NCBI GenBank assembly: GCA_021785435.1
Contig: JAJYFE010000007.1
Location: 1 to 54,799 of the forward strand
Reading direction: 5' to 3'
DNA: 54,799 nt
Source of the DNA: Planctomycetota bacterium
GTDB taxonomy: Bacteria; Planctomycetota; Phycisphaerae; WQYP01
The notes beneath the pieces were generated by a model. The model was not told where the DNA came from. It was given only the letters and a program-made list of their open reading frames with translations, and did not search any database. A program made the position numbers and the translations under genes. Positions 43,476-52,500 of this stretch are shown here, piece by piece; position 1 is the stretch's first letter, and each line of letters starts with the position of its first letter.

Positions 43476-44784
43476 GCGCGGGACCGAGCGAATCACCGTT
43501 CTGCCAGGTCACGGGCAGAACCCGATGCCAGGCGGCTTCCGCGTGGTTTCTGGTTTCCTTCGCGGCGGCGATGGAAGACCCGATGGGCGGCTCCGGCCCG
43601 AACGGGATTTCGTCTCCTGACTCAACATCGCCGGCTACCGAAACTTCGTGTCCATTGGTCTTTGAGCCGTCGCGGACCGTAACGGGCGTACGGGCCGCCC
43701 GGCTAACCACGCCCGCTTCCATTCGTGACCTTCCCGCCAACGGGTCCCCGTCCATCAGGGCGAGTAAAATTTCCATGGCGGCCACGCCCATTTCCCGGGC
43801 GGGCTGGCGAACCGTCGCCAGCGATGGCGTCAGCCAACGGAAGGCCGGCGCCCCGTCAAAACCCACCACACTGATATCCTTTGGAATTCGCAATCCCATA
43901 TTCTGGATAACCCGGTACCCATCCGCCGCCGCGCCGTCGTGGCTGAAAAACACCGCCGTCGGCCGGTCGGGTCGATCCAGCATGGGCCGCGTCACGCGGT
44001 CGATCTCGGGGAACCAATCACCGACTGGATCCAAGATGTTAACCCTCCCGAGCAGCGCCCGGTCGAAGTACAGCCGGGCGTCGGAAAGGGCGTCCCGCAG
44101 GCCATCGAGGCGCAACCGCACGGTATCGGCGTGAAGATCGCCGACGAACGCGATCCGCCGGTGGCCGCGGTGAATCAGCTCCTGCCCGATTCGGTAGCCG
44201 CCGTGGTAGTTGTCCGCCATGACGGTAGGAACTTCCAGGCCGCGGAGCGCCTCGTCCAGGAGCACGAAGGGATAGTGGGCCAGCTTTAACTCGTAGAGCA
44301 CTTCCGCGAAACGTCGATGATGCAGCGACACGATAATCGCCCCCCGGGCCGCGGTTGACGGCAAATTGCGGATCGCGTCCAGGTCGGAATCGAACTGATT
44401 GTGCGCGTCGAAGATCTGCGTTTGCACGCCCGCCCTTAATCCGGCCTCTTTTGCGCCCCGGGCGGTGTCCAACCACAGGCCCGAATTGGGCATCACAATC
44501 TGCACCACCCGCCCGGCGCCGTTGGCCTTAGCTGCCCCAGCCCCGGCAGGCGCGACATAGACGCCACGGCCGGGGCGGCGTTGCAGGCGACCTTCCCGCA
44601 CCAGCTCGTCAATGGCCCGGCGCACCGACATTCGGCTGATCCCTTCGGTGCGGGCGAGGTTATATTCCGAATCGATGAATGCCCCTGGAAGCGCCGTCGG
44701 CTTGTTCAGCCGGCGCCGCAGTTTCGCCACCAGCGGGGCGTAAACATATGAACCGGTTGTAGTACTGGTCTTAGCCATGATCAA
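43342..44784 (-). CDS. GntR-LacI hybrid transcriptional regulator (AraR-type) with repeat-derived tail
   Basis: 480 residues. The N-terminal winged helix (~12-80) is of GntR type (FIDSEYNLARTEGISRMSVRRAIDELV, then LQRRPGRGVYVAP). From ~92 to 370 there is a LacI/periplasmic-binding-like sugar-sensing domain (QIVMPNSGLWLDTARGAKEA, RGAIIVSLHHRRF, GGYRIGQELIHRGHRRIAFVG, AVFFSHDGAAADGYRVIQ, ISVVGFDGAP, LATVRQPAREMG). The usual protein would end near residue 375. The remaining ~100 residues are low-complexity and finish in repeat-coded STTKDTKTTDG. It lies upstream of the prepilin/sulfatase/GH38 unit in the same direction, so it is the likely regulator of that unit, answering to a sugar. Confidence 0.9.
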   Translation of the reverse strand: MIMAKTSTTTGSYVYAPLVAKLRRRLNKPTALPGAFIDSEYNLARTEGISRMSVRRAIDELVREGRLQRRPGRGVYVAPAGAGAAKANGAGRVVQIVMPNSGLWLDTARGAKEAGLRAGVQTQIFDAHNQFDSDLDAIRNLPSTAARGAIIVSLHHRRFAEVLYELKLAHYPFVLLDEALRGLEVPTVMADNYHGGYRIGQELIHRGHRRIAFVGDLHADTVRLRLDGLRDALSDARLYFDRALLGRVNILDPVGDWFPEIDRVTRPMLDRPDRPTAVFFSHDGAAADGYRVIQNMGLRIPKDISVVGFDGAPAFRWLTPSLATVRQPAREMGVAAMEILLALMDGDPLAGRSRMEAGVVSRAARTPVTVRDGSKTNGHEVSVAGDVESGDEIPFGPEPPIGSSIAAAKETRNHAEAAWHRVLPVTWQNGDSLGPAPGVAGDSTTKDTKTTDGSRSAWRINRAAKSADEIRMADRELVEV

Positions 44785-44840
44785 CAGTTTACCATGGCCC
44801 TGCCGTCAATGCAAGGGGCAACCAGGGGTAGTTTGTATAC

Positions 44841-44866
44841 GCCGTATTATGGCCAAATATGGCCAT
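44841..44866. promoter_or_regulatory. Candidate operator of the GntR-LacI regulator
   Basis: TGGCCA at 44850-44855 and 44860-44865, itself a palindrome, is repeated with a 10-bp period (TGGCCAAATATGGCCA), next to GTATACGCCGTATTAT. It is AT-rich against its surroundings and lies about 60-80 bp upstream of the regulator start, fitting autoregulation. No second copy was found before the prepilin gene. Confidence 0.35.
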
Positions 44867-44944
44867 TTTTCCGGGGCGGTCTTTATGGCGATCCCGTTCC
44901 CGGGTTCGTTGTCGCAGAAATAATTTAGACCGGTATCAACAGAA

Positions 44945-45199
44945 TTAACGGTGGTATTGATGCAGGAACCGCCACCAGCCCCACAGGGCGGCGGCTACGC
45001 GCAGCGCCCAGCTTAGCAACCACAGCGCGATAAACACGGTTGCCACCCACACGGCAATGATGACCGAGCGCGAAATCCAGCCCGCCTGTGGGTGACGCAG
45101 CTCGGCCAGGTCCTCGCGCCAGCGACCGAGCATTTCCCGAATCCACCACATAGCCCCGATCAGCAGCAGGGCCAGAAAAAACATGCCAAAGGTGGGCAT
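44945..45199 (-). CDS. Small two-helix membrane protein
   Basis: 84 residues. Two hydrophobic helices (GMFFLALLLIGAMWWI and SVIIAVWVATVFIALWLL) are joined by a charged segment (REMLGRWREDLAELRHPQ). The third section (ALRVAAALWGWWRFLH) is amphipathic. No family is recognised and the ribosome site is weak. The composition is typical of a real small inner-membrane protein, but it could be spurious in this repeat-rich interval. Confidence 0.5.
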   Translation of the reverse strand: MPTFGMFFLALLLIGAMWWIREMLGRWREDLAELRHPQAGWISRSVIIAVWVATVFIALWLLSWALRVAAALWGWWRFLHQYHR

Positions 45200-45392
45200 A
45201 TGAAGAACCTGTACGAGACCATCCTCACCACCTCAGTCGCGCCATCCGCCACTGCCTCTTGAACCACCGCAACGTTACCACCTGCCAGGCGTGGGCGTGC
45301 TCGAAAGCCGCCTGCACGGTGGCTCGCAGTGGAGAGGTCCCGACCGGCGCAACGGCGATCCGCACCGCCGGCGGCGGCCAGGCTGTATTATG

Positions 45393-45560
45393 CCACAATC
45401 CATGAAAATCCTCGCGCCGCGCGAAGATTTGTGTTCGACATCAGAACAGCAGGTTCGGCGGCGGAGCGTTACCCCCGGCACAGGTCACGCCGGCGACTCT
45501 TCGACGCGGGGGCTATGTATTTGGTTGCCGGCGTAGTTTAGTCGCCACGGCGACCCGCGC
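45393..45560. repeat. Family B copy 3 followed by GTCGCC hairpin
   Basis: ACAATCCATGAAAATCCTCG, then CGGAGCGTTACCCCCGGCAC, AGGTCACGCCGGCGACTCTT and CGACGCGGGGGCTATG follow the family B order. GTAGTTTAGTCGCC-AC-GGCGAC (hairpin 45541-45554) then matches the family E/hairpin block. It fills the gap upstream of the amidohydrolase gene together with the small membrane gene. Confidence 0.55.
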
Positions 45561-45608
45561 TGGGCTATGGTGTGTTTAATTTGTTCGGAGGGCGCCTATG
45601 ATTGGAAT

Positions 45609-46712
45609 ATGAGCAAAACTTTGGGCACGGCCGTTGAAGTCCCGCCATACAACCGGCTGGGTGTTAACTATCATCAGGCGCCGCCGCGTAAAGTCAGCGG
45701 TCCCATTATTGACGCCCATATGCACGCCCACAACGTGCAATGGACCGGGCGTTTTCTGCAGGCGGCGGATGATTATGGCATCAGCGCCTTCTGGACGATG
45801 ACGCCGCTGGAGGATGTCGATGCGCTGCGGACCGCCTTTCCAGGGCGTTTTGAATTTATCGCCATTCCCAAATGGCAGGATATGAACAGCACCGGCGAAT
45901 TCGTCGAGGATTGGCAGCGGCGTGTAGAGGGGTTTTACGAAAAGGGCGCGAGGCTGATCAAGTTTCATATGGCGCCGCGTACGCAGAAAAAACTCGGCGC
46001 CACGCTGGATCACCCGGCGGTGCGAGGGATTATGCGGCGAGCCTACGAGCTGGGTTACCATTTTATGAGCCACGTCGGGGATCCGAAAGCCTGGTTTGGC
46101 CCCGGCAAGGCGTATAGCCCACAAGATGGCCATCGTTCATTTGAAGAACAATTTCCCATGCTCGACCGGATGCTGGAAGATTTTCCCGATCGCGTGCATG
46201 TGGGCGCGCACATGGGCGGTTGCGTGGAAGATCTGGAACAATTGCAGCGGCGGCTGGATCGCTTCCCGAACTATCTTCTTGACACCAGCGCCACCAAATG
46301 GGTGGTTCGGGCCATTGCGGCACAACCGAGCGAAGTCGTCCGGGACTTTATTCTGCGCAACCAGGACCGTCTGCTGTTCGGCAGCGACCTGGTGGTGGGT
46401 GAAAAGCATCCGTACGACCATTACGCCAGTCGCTATTGGGTGCACCAGAAACTTTGGGAAACCGATTACCGCGGTGAATCACCCATCGCCGACCCCGACA
46501 CCCCCGGCGGCGCGCCCCTGCTGACCGGCCTGAACCTGCCCGCGGACGTGCTGGAAAAACTCTATCGCGGCAACGCGCAAAAGTGGCTGTACGAAAAAGT
46601 ACTGGGGCGGTGTTTCCGCTTTCCGGTACCCATTCCCGAGTCCGGCCCCGCTCCTACCGCAACCATGGCCGCGTGTAAGGCCCCAGTCCCCGAACTGACC
46701 CCGAGGGCGTAA
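45609..46712 (+). CDS. Amidohydrolase_2-family metal-dependent hydrolase
   Basis: 367 residues from ATG 45609 (MSKTLGTAVEVPPYNRLG); the frame is open to 45567. A TIM-barrel amidohydrolase with IIDAHMHAHNVQW (HxH metal motif), LIKFHMAPRTQ, GYHFMSHVGDPKAWF, VHVGAHMGGCVEDL, a loop YLLDTSATKWVV and the late metal Asp in LLFGSDLVVGE. Members of this group are decarboxylases or lactone/ester hydrolases, and the substrate is unknown. It is the only plus-strand gene in this half, is not in an operon, and has repeats immediately upstream. Confidence 0.88.
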   Translation: MSKTLGTAVEVPPYNRLGVNYHQAPPRKVSGPIIDAHMHAHNVQWTGRFLQAADDYGISAFWTMTPLEDVDALRTAFPGRFEFIAIPKWQDMNSTGEFVEDWQRRVEGFYEKGARLIKFHMAPRTQKKLGATLDHPAVRGIMRRAYELGYHFMSHVGDPKAWFGPGKAYSPQDGHRSFEEQFPMLDRMLEDFPDRVHVGAHMGGCVEDLEQLQRRLDRFPNYLLDTSATKWVVRAIAAQPSEVVRDFILRNQDRLLFGSDLVVGEKHPYDHYASRYWVHQKLWETDYRGESPIADPDTPGGAPLLTGLNLPADVLEKLYRGNAQKWLYEKVLGRCFRFPVPIPESGPAPTATMAACKAPVPELTPRA

Positions 46713-47295
46713 GGCGAGCCGAAATAGTCGTGCGCCGCCGCCTCGAACTGCGAACCTGCCGAAGGTTTTGGGTAAGGTGGTCAGGTACTGGCCCAGGTTC
46801 GGCCACCTGGAGGTAAATCCGCGGCGGATATGGCCGTACGCAGCCGGGCCATGGCTTCGGGGCTGAATCCGAATCGCCGAGCAATGGCCAGGAACTCGGC
46901 GGCGCCGATTTTGGGTGGGGGCCGGCCGCACGGCCTACCAAAGGCCGCGGGCCGCCGTGAATCGCCAACCGCATCAGGCAGCGCACCATCGGGCATGTCC
47001 CATGGTAGGGCCGCCGGTACTGGAGGGTTTTTCTCGCTGCCGACCGTCATACCGGCTTGCCTTGTCTTCTATGTCACGCCAAGCAACGCGCCGGCGCTGC
47101 GTTCAGGCTGGATCCGCACCAAAACCCGATCCGTATCCACCGTTGCCTTGCATTATCTTTTATTGCGGACCATGAACTGTCATGCCACGGGGTGAGGCGC
47201 AACCGAAAGAGTCCGCCGCCGACGTAGAATGTTCCGGCTGTTCCGTCAGGAAACGGGTGGCTACGCCCTGCGGATGCGGCCCCCCGCGCCAAGCT
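46713..47295. other. Intergenic region, no convincing gene
   Basis: Several overlapping frames are open on both strands because of high GC. One on the minus strand (46781-47050) contains a helix-like segment (GAAEFLAIARRFGFSPEAMA) that might be a remnant of a protein C-terminus, but it has no start signals. No repeat-family member is obvious here. Confidence 0.4.
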
Positions 47296-49485
47296 TCACC
47301 GGTGGAGTGGAGCGATTGGCCTGGCAAAAGATATTGTAGGGAATGATGCGTCATGCTCTCGACCGAGGTCTATCCTCAACACCCGTACCCCAAAGGGCTC
47401 GACTGTGACGGGTAGAGCGGTCAGGCCAGGCGTTTGCGGCGCACCCGTGAACGCGTCCACCACGGAAACCACTTTCCATTTCGCACACCGAACAACGCCG
47501 CTCCAACGCCTCTCGTGCTGGTTGAGCAAGGTCACATATTGCCGATCCGGGTTGCTTTCCGATTCGCAGAAAATTGCCTGGATCGGACCGCCCTCGATCC
47601 GCCATGGCAGCAGCGGCGCGATCAGATGATCGAGCAGGTGTTCAACACTGCAGGCCAGCTGTTCACCTCTTAGGATCGTGTAGTTATAGACCAACGAGGT
47701 AATGATGCGGCCCTTTCCCAGCGCTCGCTCCACCGCCAGCGGTGGAAACCCCGCATAATTTTCCTCGTTGTGCATCAGCACCCGCGTGCCCTCAAACGGT
47801 TTGACCGCGCTGTATTCGTAGAGGTAATCATTGACTTTCCGGCCGCAGAGCTGGCAACTCGTTTGTCCCTCGTAGAAGCGGTATTCCGCTTCCACGGTGT
47901 AGCCGCCCAAGGCGGTCTGTTGCGGTGGATAATGCCGCGTGTTGAGCAGGAGAATTCCGCCCTGCCGGACGTAGGCTTCGAGTGCTTCCAGATGCCGATC
48001 TTCCAGCACCAGCCCGCCCAAGATCATCACCATCGGATAGGCCGCCAGCGCCTCGGCGGAAGCATTATCCACCACCACGTCGGCGATGTCACCGAAGCGC
48101 GTGTCAGCCAGGATGCCTTTCTCCTGTAACCGCCGATCGGCGCCCCGCGCCAATGCCTCCCGGCGCTGGCAATATCCGAACCACGGCAACTCCGGCTGAT
48201 AGAATTTCATTCCGCTGCGGGTCGCGAGATGGTAGCTTGGAAACAGATAATCAAAGACCCGGGCGATGGATCTGTCTTCCGGTCGCTGCGGTAGCTTGTT
48301 GCCGAATGGGCCGTCCCGGTCCCAGCGCGATTCGCACCAGCCATGGTGGCGATCCATAAGAATCGCCAGCGGAACGATGGCCCGCCCCACGTCCCGCAGC
48401 GGGCCATCGAGCAAAGCCTGAAATTCCACTGCCCGCTGACCGATGGGCGACAGAACGCGTTGTTCCTGTGGGCGGAAGGGCAGGTTGAAAAACGTCAGTT
48501 CCGAAAAGATCTGGTGGACAAAATCCGCGCCGTTCATCCGTGCGGCAAGCCATTCGCGGAAATAAAGGTCCGGGGAGGGGCCATCGATCTGGCGCTGCTT
48601 TTCATCGAACACGGCGGGGGTGGCCTCGGGTGGGGCCATGTCCAGCCAGCAGGTCAGGTCCAGGCCCCATTTCCTGTTGTCATACTGCCGGGCGGCGCCT
48701 CGGAGAAAGGCGACGCCGACGTTGACGTTACCACACTGCAGGTTCCGCTCCAGTGTGACGGCATCAAAGCCCCAGTCAAAATACTGGTGCACCGACCAGA
48801 CCTCGCCGGCGGAGGCTACAAACTGGAAGGTACGGTTGGGCATGCCCCGTCTGATGTATTCGGCCATGTTGCCGCCCGCCAAGAGTTCGCAGCGCACGTC
48901 GCGCAGAGCAAGGGGTTGGTGGGTGGCCGGGTCGACCCATTGGCGCTGGGCATTGAGCACGTAATTTTTCCACCATGCCATCGCTTCCTGGTGGCTGCGG
49001 AAGCAGCCGGGGTGTGCGTCCCAATTGGTTCGCGTGTCGCACTCAATCAGCGCCCGGTGGTAGAGCTTCCCCGGATATTCCTGCATTTTCCGCAGGAACA
49101 GCTCAAAATGTTCCGCGGTCAGGACACGGCTGTCGGTGCTGACGTAGTCGGCATAGGCGATGATCTCATCAAGCGACCGCTCCGTAAAACAACCCCAGTA
49201 ATCGTGGGTGATGTTGATGCCACGGCCAAGCTTATACTTCTGAAGGTAGAGCAACTCGGGGCCGAGCGGGTCGGGATGATCAACCAGCCATTCCCGCTGG
49301 ACGCCTTGGCCCTCGCCCAGCTTAAGCTCATACTCGTTGATATATTCATTTACGAATACAAAATGTTTATTCCTCAGTGCCTTAATAGGTTTATCGCCGG
49401 CGCCGGAGAGCGCCGGAACTTCGCCAACGGCGTTTTGGAGTACAGGTGACAACCGGGCAGTTGGGGACTTGTCGCGGCGGATCAT
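47296..49485 (-). CDS. Unassigned glycosidase-like protein with GATase-type domain
   Basis: About 729 residues from ATG 49485 (MIRRDKSPTARL), preceded by GGAAGGAAAC; the frame is open further upstream without a ribosome site. No signal peptide. The N-terminal half has the aromatic-rich look of a TIM-barrel hydrolase (NITHDYWGCFTERSLDEIIA, LTCWLDMAPPEATPAVFD, ADFVHQIFSELTFFNLPF). From ~500 a Rossmann-like part appears (YPMVMILGGLVLEDRHLEAL, VRQGGILLLNTRHYP), as in the trimerisation/GATase-like domain of GH42 enzymes. A beta C-terminal domain follows (YVTLLNQHERRWSGVV, VEPFGVRVLRIDL). I cannot name the family. It lies 83 bp after the Tat-exported 1100-residue protein, so it is probably in the same unit. 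Confidence 0.72.
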   Translation of the reverse strand: MIRRDKSPTARLSPVLQNAVGEVPALSGAGDKPIKALRNKHFVFVNEYINEYELKLGEGQGVQREWLVDHPDPLGPELLYLQKYKLGRGINITHDYWGCFTERSLDEIIAYADYVSTDSRVLTAEHFELFLRKMQEYPGKLYHRALIECDTRTNWDAHPGCFRSHQEAMAWWKNYVLNAQRQWVDPATHQPLALRDVRCELLAGGNMAEYIRRGMPNRTFQFVASAGEVWSVHQYFDWGFDAVTLERNLQCGNVNVGVAFLRGAARQYDNRKWGLDLTCWLDMAPPEATPAVFDEKQRQIDGPSPDLYFREWLAARMNGADFVHQIFSELTFFNLPFRPQEQRVLSPIGQRAVEFQALLDGPLRDVGRAIVPLAILMDRHHGWCESRWDRDGPFGNKLPQRPEDRSIARVFDYLFPSYHLATRSGMKFYQPELPWFGYCQRREALARGADRRLQEKGILADTRFGDIADVVVDNASAEALAAYPMVMILGGLVLEDRHLEALEAYVRQGGILLLNTRHYPPQQTALGGYTVEAEYRFYEGQTSCQLCGRKVNDYLYEYSAVKPFEGTRVLMHNEENYAGFPPLAVERALGKGRIITSLVYNYTILRGEQLACSVEHLLDHLIAPLLPWRIEGGPIQAIFCESESNPDRQYVTLLNQHERRWSGVVRCAKWKVVSVVDAFTGAPQTPGLTALPVTVEPFGVRVLRIDLGREHDASFPTISFARPIAPLHR

Positions 49486-49568
49486 CGATGTTTCCTTCCT
49501 TGGTGGAAAGCCCGCCGTGTATGAACCGTCGCGGACCAGCTTCTTGTGACGAGGTTGGTTATGGGAAT

Positions 49569-52500
49569 TCAGTTCAACGCCAACGTAACCCGGGCCGTAT
49601 GACCCGACGCCAATTCCGTCGCCTCGAGCGTCCAACGCCCGGCCGGGTCATTAACGGCAGGCGTCCATTGCCAGTGGGCGGAACCATCCTGCGTCGCCCG
49701 CACGCCGGAGGCCGGCGAGACGGAGCCCCGTGGATCCTTCAGCGTGAACGCCACGCTGATAACCCCCGGAATCGGCCGACTCGTTCCCCGCACCGTCGCC
49801 CGTGCCTCGCACGGCTGGCCGCGCTTGGGTCTGGCTGGGGCCTCAGGTGTGACACCGGTGATCTCCTCCGGCAAGAAAGCCACTAACATGCCCCCGAAGC
49901 GCTCCATGGATAGCGTCAGGGTGTAACGGCCGTCGGGCGTCTTGGACATCGGAATCTTCCGGCCGCCCACCAGGTCGTAGGGTACACCGGGAAGCGTATC
50001 CAGAACGATACTGGATACATACGGCCCGCTCGCCATCTGGGCCGTTTCCCAATCCAACAGCTTCTGTTTCTTGGCGGGCGTATTCGCCCCTGGGACGCCA
50101 GCGCCCATGCATTCATGGCAGAGGGCGTATTCCTGGCCGTCGAGTGCGTTCACGAACCAAATATACGGCACGCCGCCGGCCGCGAAGCGGGTGGCGACCA
50201 ATCGGATGTCGTCCGACTCGAAGTGGGGCTGCACATAATCGGACAGAGCCGTTTTTATCACTTCGACGCGCGCCGCGATGCCGTAATCCAGCGGTCCGGG
50301 CGTCGAGCGGGCCGCATCGTTGGGCGGGGCGCCCAAGGTATGTCCCGTGCCCATGCCGATGTCGGCGTTGAGTCGCTTCGCCCCGGGAATATCAAACGGA
50401 ATGCTGCGATCCAACAGGACCAATCCGCCCTTAACGACATGGGCCGCCAGAGCGTCACAGACCTTCCGCGGCAGATATTGCACATTGTACAGCAGCACCG
50501 CTTGGTACGCTTTGGATCGGCCCTGCAAAATCTCATTTTCCGACACCATTTCCACGTCGAAGTGGCCTTGCAGCAAATTCAGATAACCGTAGACGCGAAT
50601 CAGGGTGCTGGTGGGGTGGAAACAATCGGTGGTGAAAGAGTCCAGCAGTCCAATATCCCGCTTCGCCGCAACCAGGCGAGTCTGGATCGGGCCGATCCGC
50701 CGCACCACTTCTCCCAGGCGGCGCATTTCCGGCCAGGTGCTGGAATTCCGCTGGTCGTACGTAAAGTACGCCAATCCCTTAACTCCGCCGGCCAAATAAT
50801 GGAAGAAGTTGTTCCGGGTATAACCGGCGGTCATGAAGCAGTCCGCCAAATTCCACTCCGGCAGTTCCCGGTTGTCCATATGGCCGACTTCCATCCAGAA
50901 CGTGGTGGTTGCCGGCGGCTGCCAGTAGGTGTTGTAATAATAACTGGATACCAGGTTGAAGCCGTTCTTGCCGAAATCGTAGGTCGGATATTGCCCGGCA
51001 TCCCACATGCTCACCAATGGAATCTGCATCCCGCCGGGGATCGGCCCGACGCGGAGGTCCGGGCGGACCCGCAGGGCGGCGTCCGTCTGGGCCTTGTTGA
51101 AAGCGGCGCATATATCCTTAAGCGTATAGATACACCATTGCAGCCAGGGATTATCCTCCGGGACTGCGCCGTAGGTTTTCGGTAGCTCTTTCTTCCGTGG
51201 CGCCGTCAAACCCGTTTTGGCCTTGAAATCAGCCAGCACATGCGGGGCATAATCAAAGCCGTAGTAAACGGAATAATCGTCGTCGGTCAGCACGTAGGGC
51301 CGCAAGCCCGGATGCCCAGCCAACTGCTTGATCGCCGCCACGAACGGCTCGAAGGCGGTGGCATAGATAGCCGGATTGCTGATGCCCAGCGAGGGGCGGC
51401 CGCCGCTGTAGGCGTTGCTCACCGGCTTGCCATCAGTCCCGATGCGGTAATACTGTGGATTGTTTTCAAACGTCAGGCTCCGGCCATAGGCAAGGTCCGG
51501 CATGGCGCGCAGGCTGAAGCCCAGGCCGTATCTGGTGGCGGCATCCACGCCGGCGAGCATTTGGCGCGGCGAATCACCGACCAGATAAAGTTCCATGCCC
51601 GTCTGGCTGATGTTGCGGCACTCCAGATCGCTGCGCACGGGATTGTTACCGACGCCCCACCACATGTCCCAGTTAAAATCTTTCGGCGGGATGTGGCGGA
51701 TACCCAGCGGTTGGCTGATCGTGCGCAGTGCCTTCCCCTCGCGCATGGCCGTGGCTTGGACTTCATAGACGCCGTAGGCGTAGGGCGAGGTATCCAGGCT
51801 GAAGACGGCACCATGGTCCGCGTCGCCGTCCGGTGTGCAGGTTTTTTCCTCATGCCACAACGTGGCGTTTTTTTGCTTTAGTTCCAGCCGCATGCTGGTG
51901 GCTCCGGCGGCGGCCTTGGCCACCACCGTCACCTCGAGTTTTTCCCCGCGGACATATTCGTGCCGGCCCGTCATGCCACCACCGGTGAGCGTTATCCAGA
52001 TTGCCGAGGGGGCGGCAGAGCGGGCTGGTGGCGGCATGGGCGGTATCAGCAGCGGCTGGCCGACGTAATTCGCCGCCCGCCAAGCGTCGCGCAGACACGC
52101 ATCATTGTTGCCGTCAAATTGCTGCCGGATGACGAAGCCACTCCATGGCAGATCCGGGCGGACGTTTTTAAACCAATCCGCAGTCCCTTTCTTGCCGTTC
52201 GCGGCGGTGTACAAATCAAACGGTAAGGTCACATCCTTCGCCGGGTAGCCGACAACCGCGCTGCCGACCGTCTCAAACCCCCAGCCCTTGGCCGCGGGGT
52301 TCGGCGCCACCGGTAAGCTGCCATTTCCCCAGTAGGGCGAAGACCAGCCCGGCATGGCGCAACCGATCAGTCCTAGCCCGCGCCGGCTGTAATCGAGATT
52401 AAACGGTGGCGGCTGCACCGTAGGCGACTCGACGTACTCGAAAGGCGCCTCGCCCAGCCAAACCAGGCGCCCGCCGGCGTGCAGGTAGCGCAGCCATAGC

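Noticed and set aside
43205..44134. 309-residue plus-strand open frame opposite the regulator
   Set aside because: Its start lies in dispersed repeats and the remainder is antisense to the GntR-LacI coding sequence.
46781..47050. 89-residue minus-strand frame with a helix-like segment
   Set aside because: No start signal, no family match, and competing frames are equally open because of high GC; possibly a remnant but not supportable.
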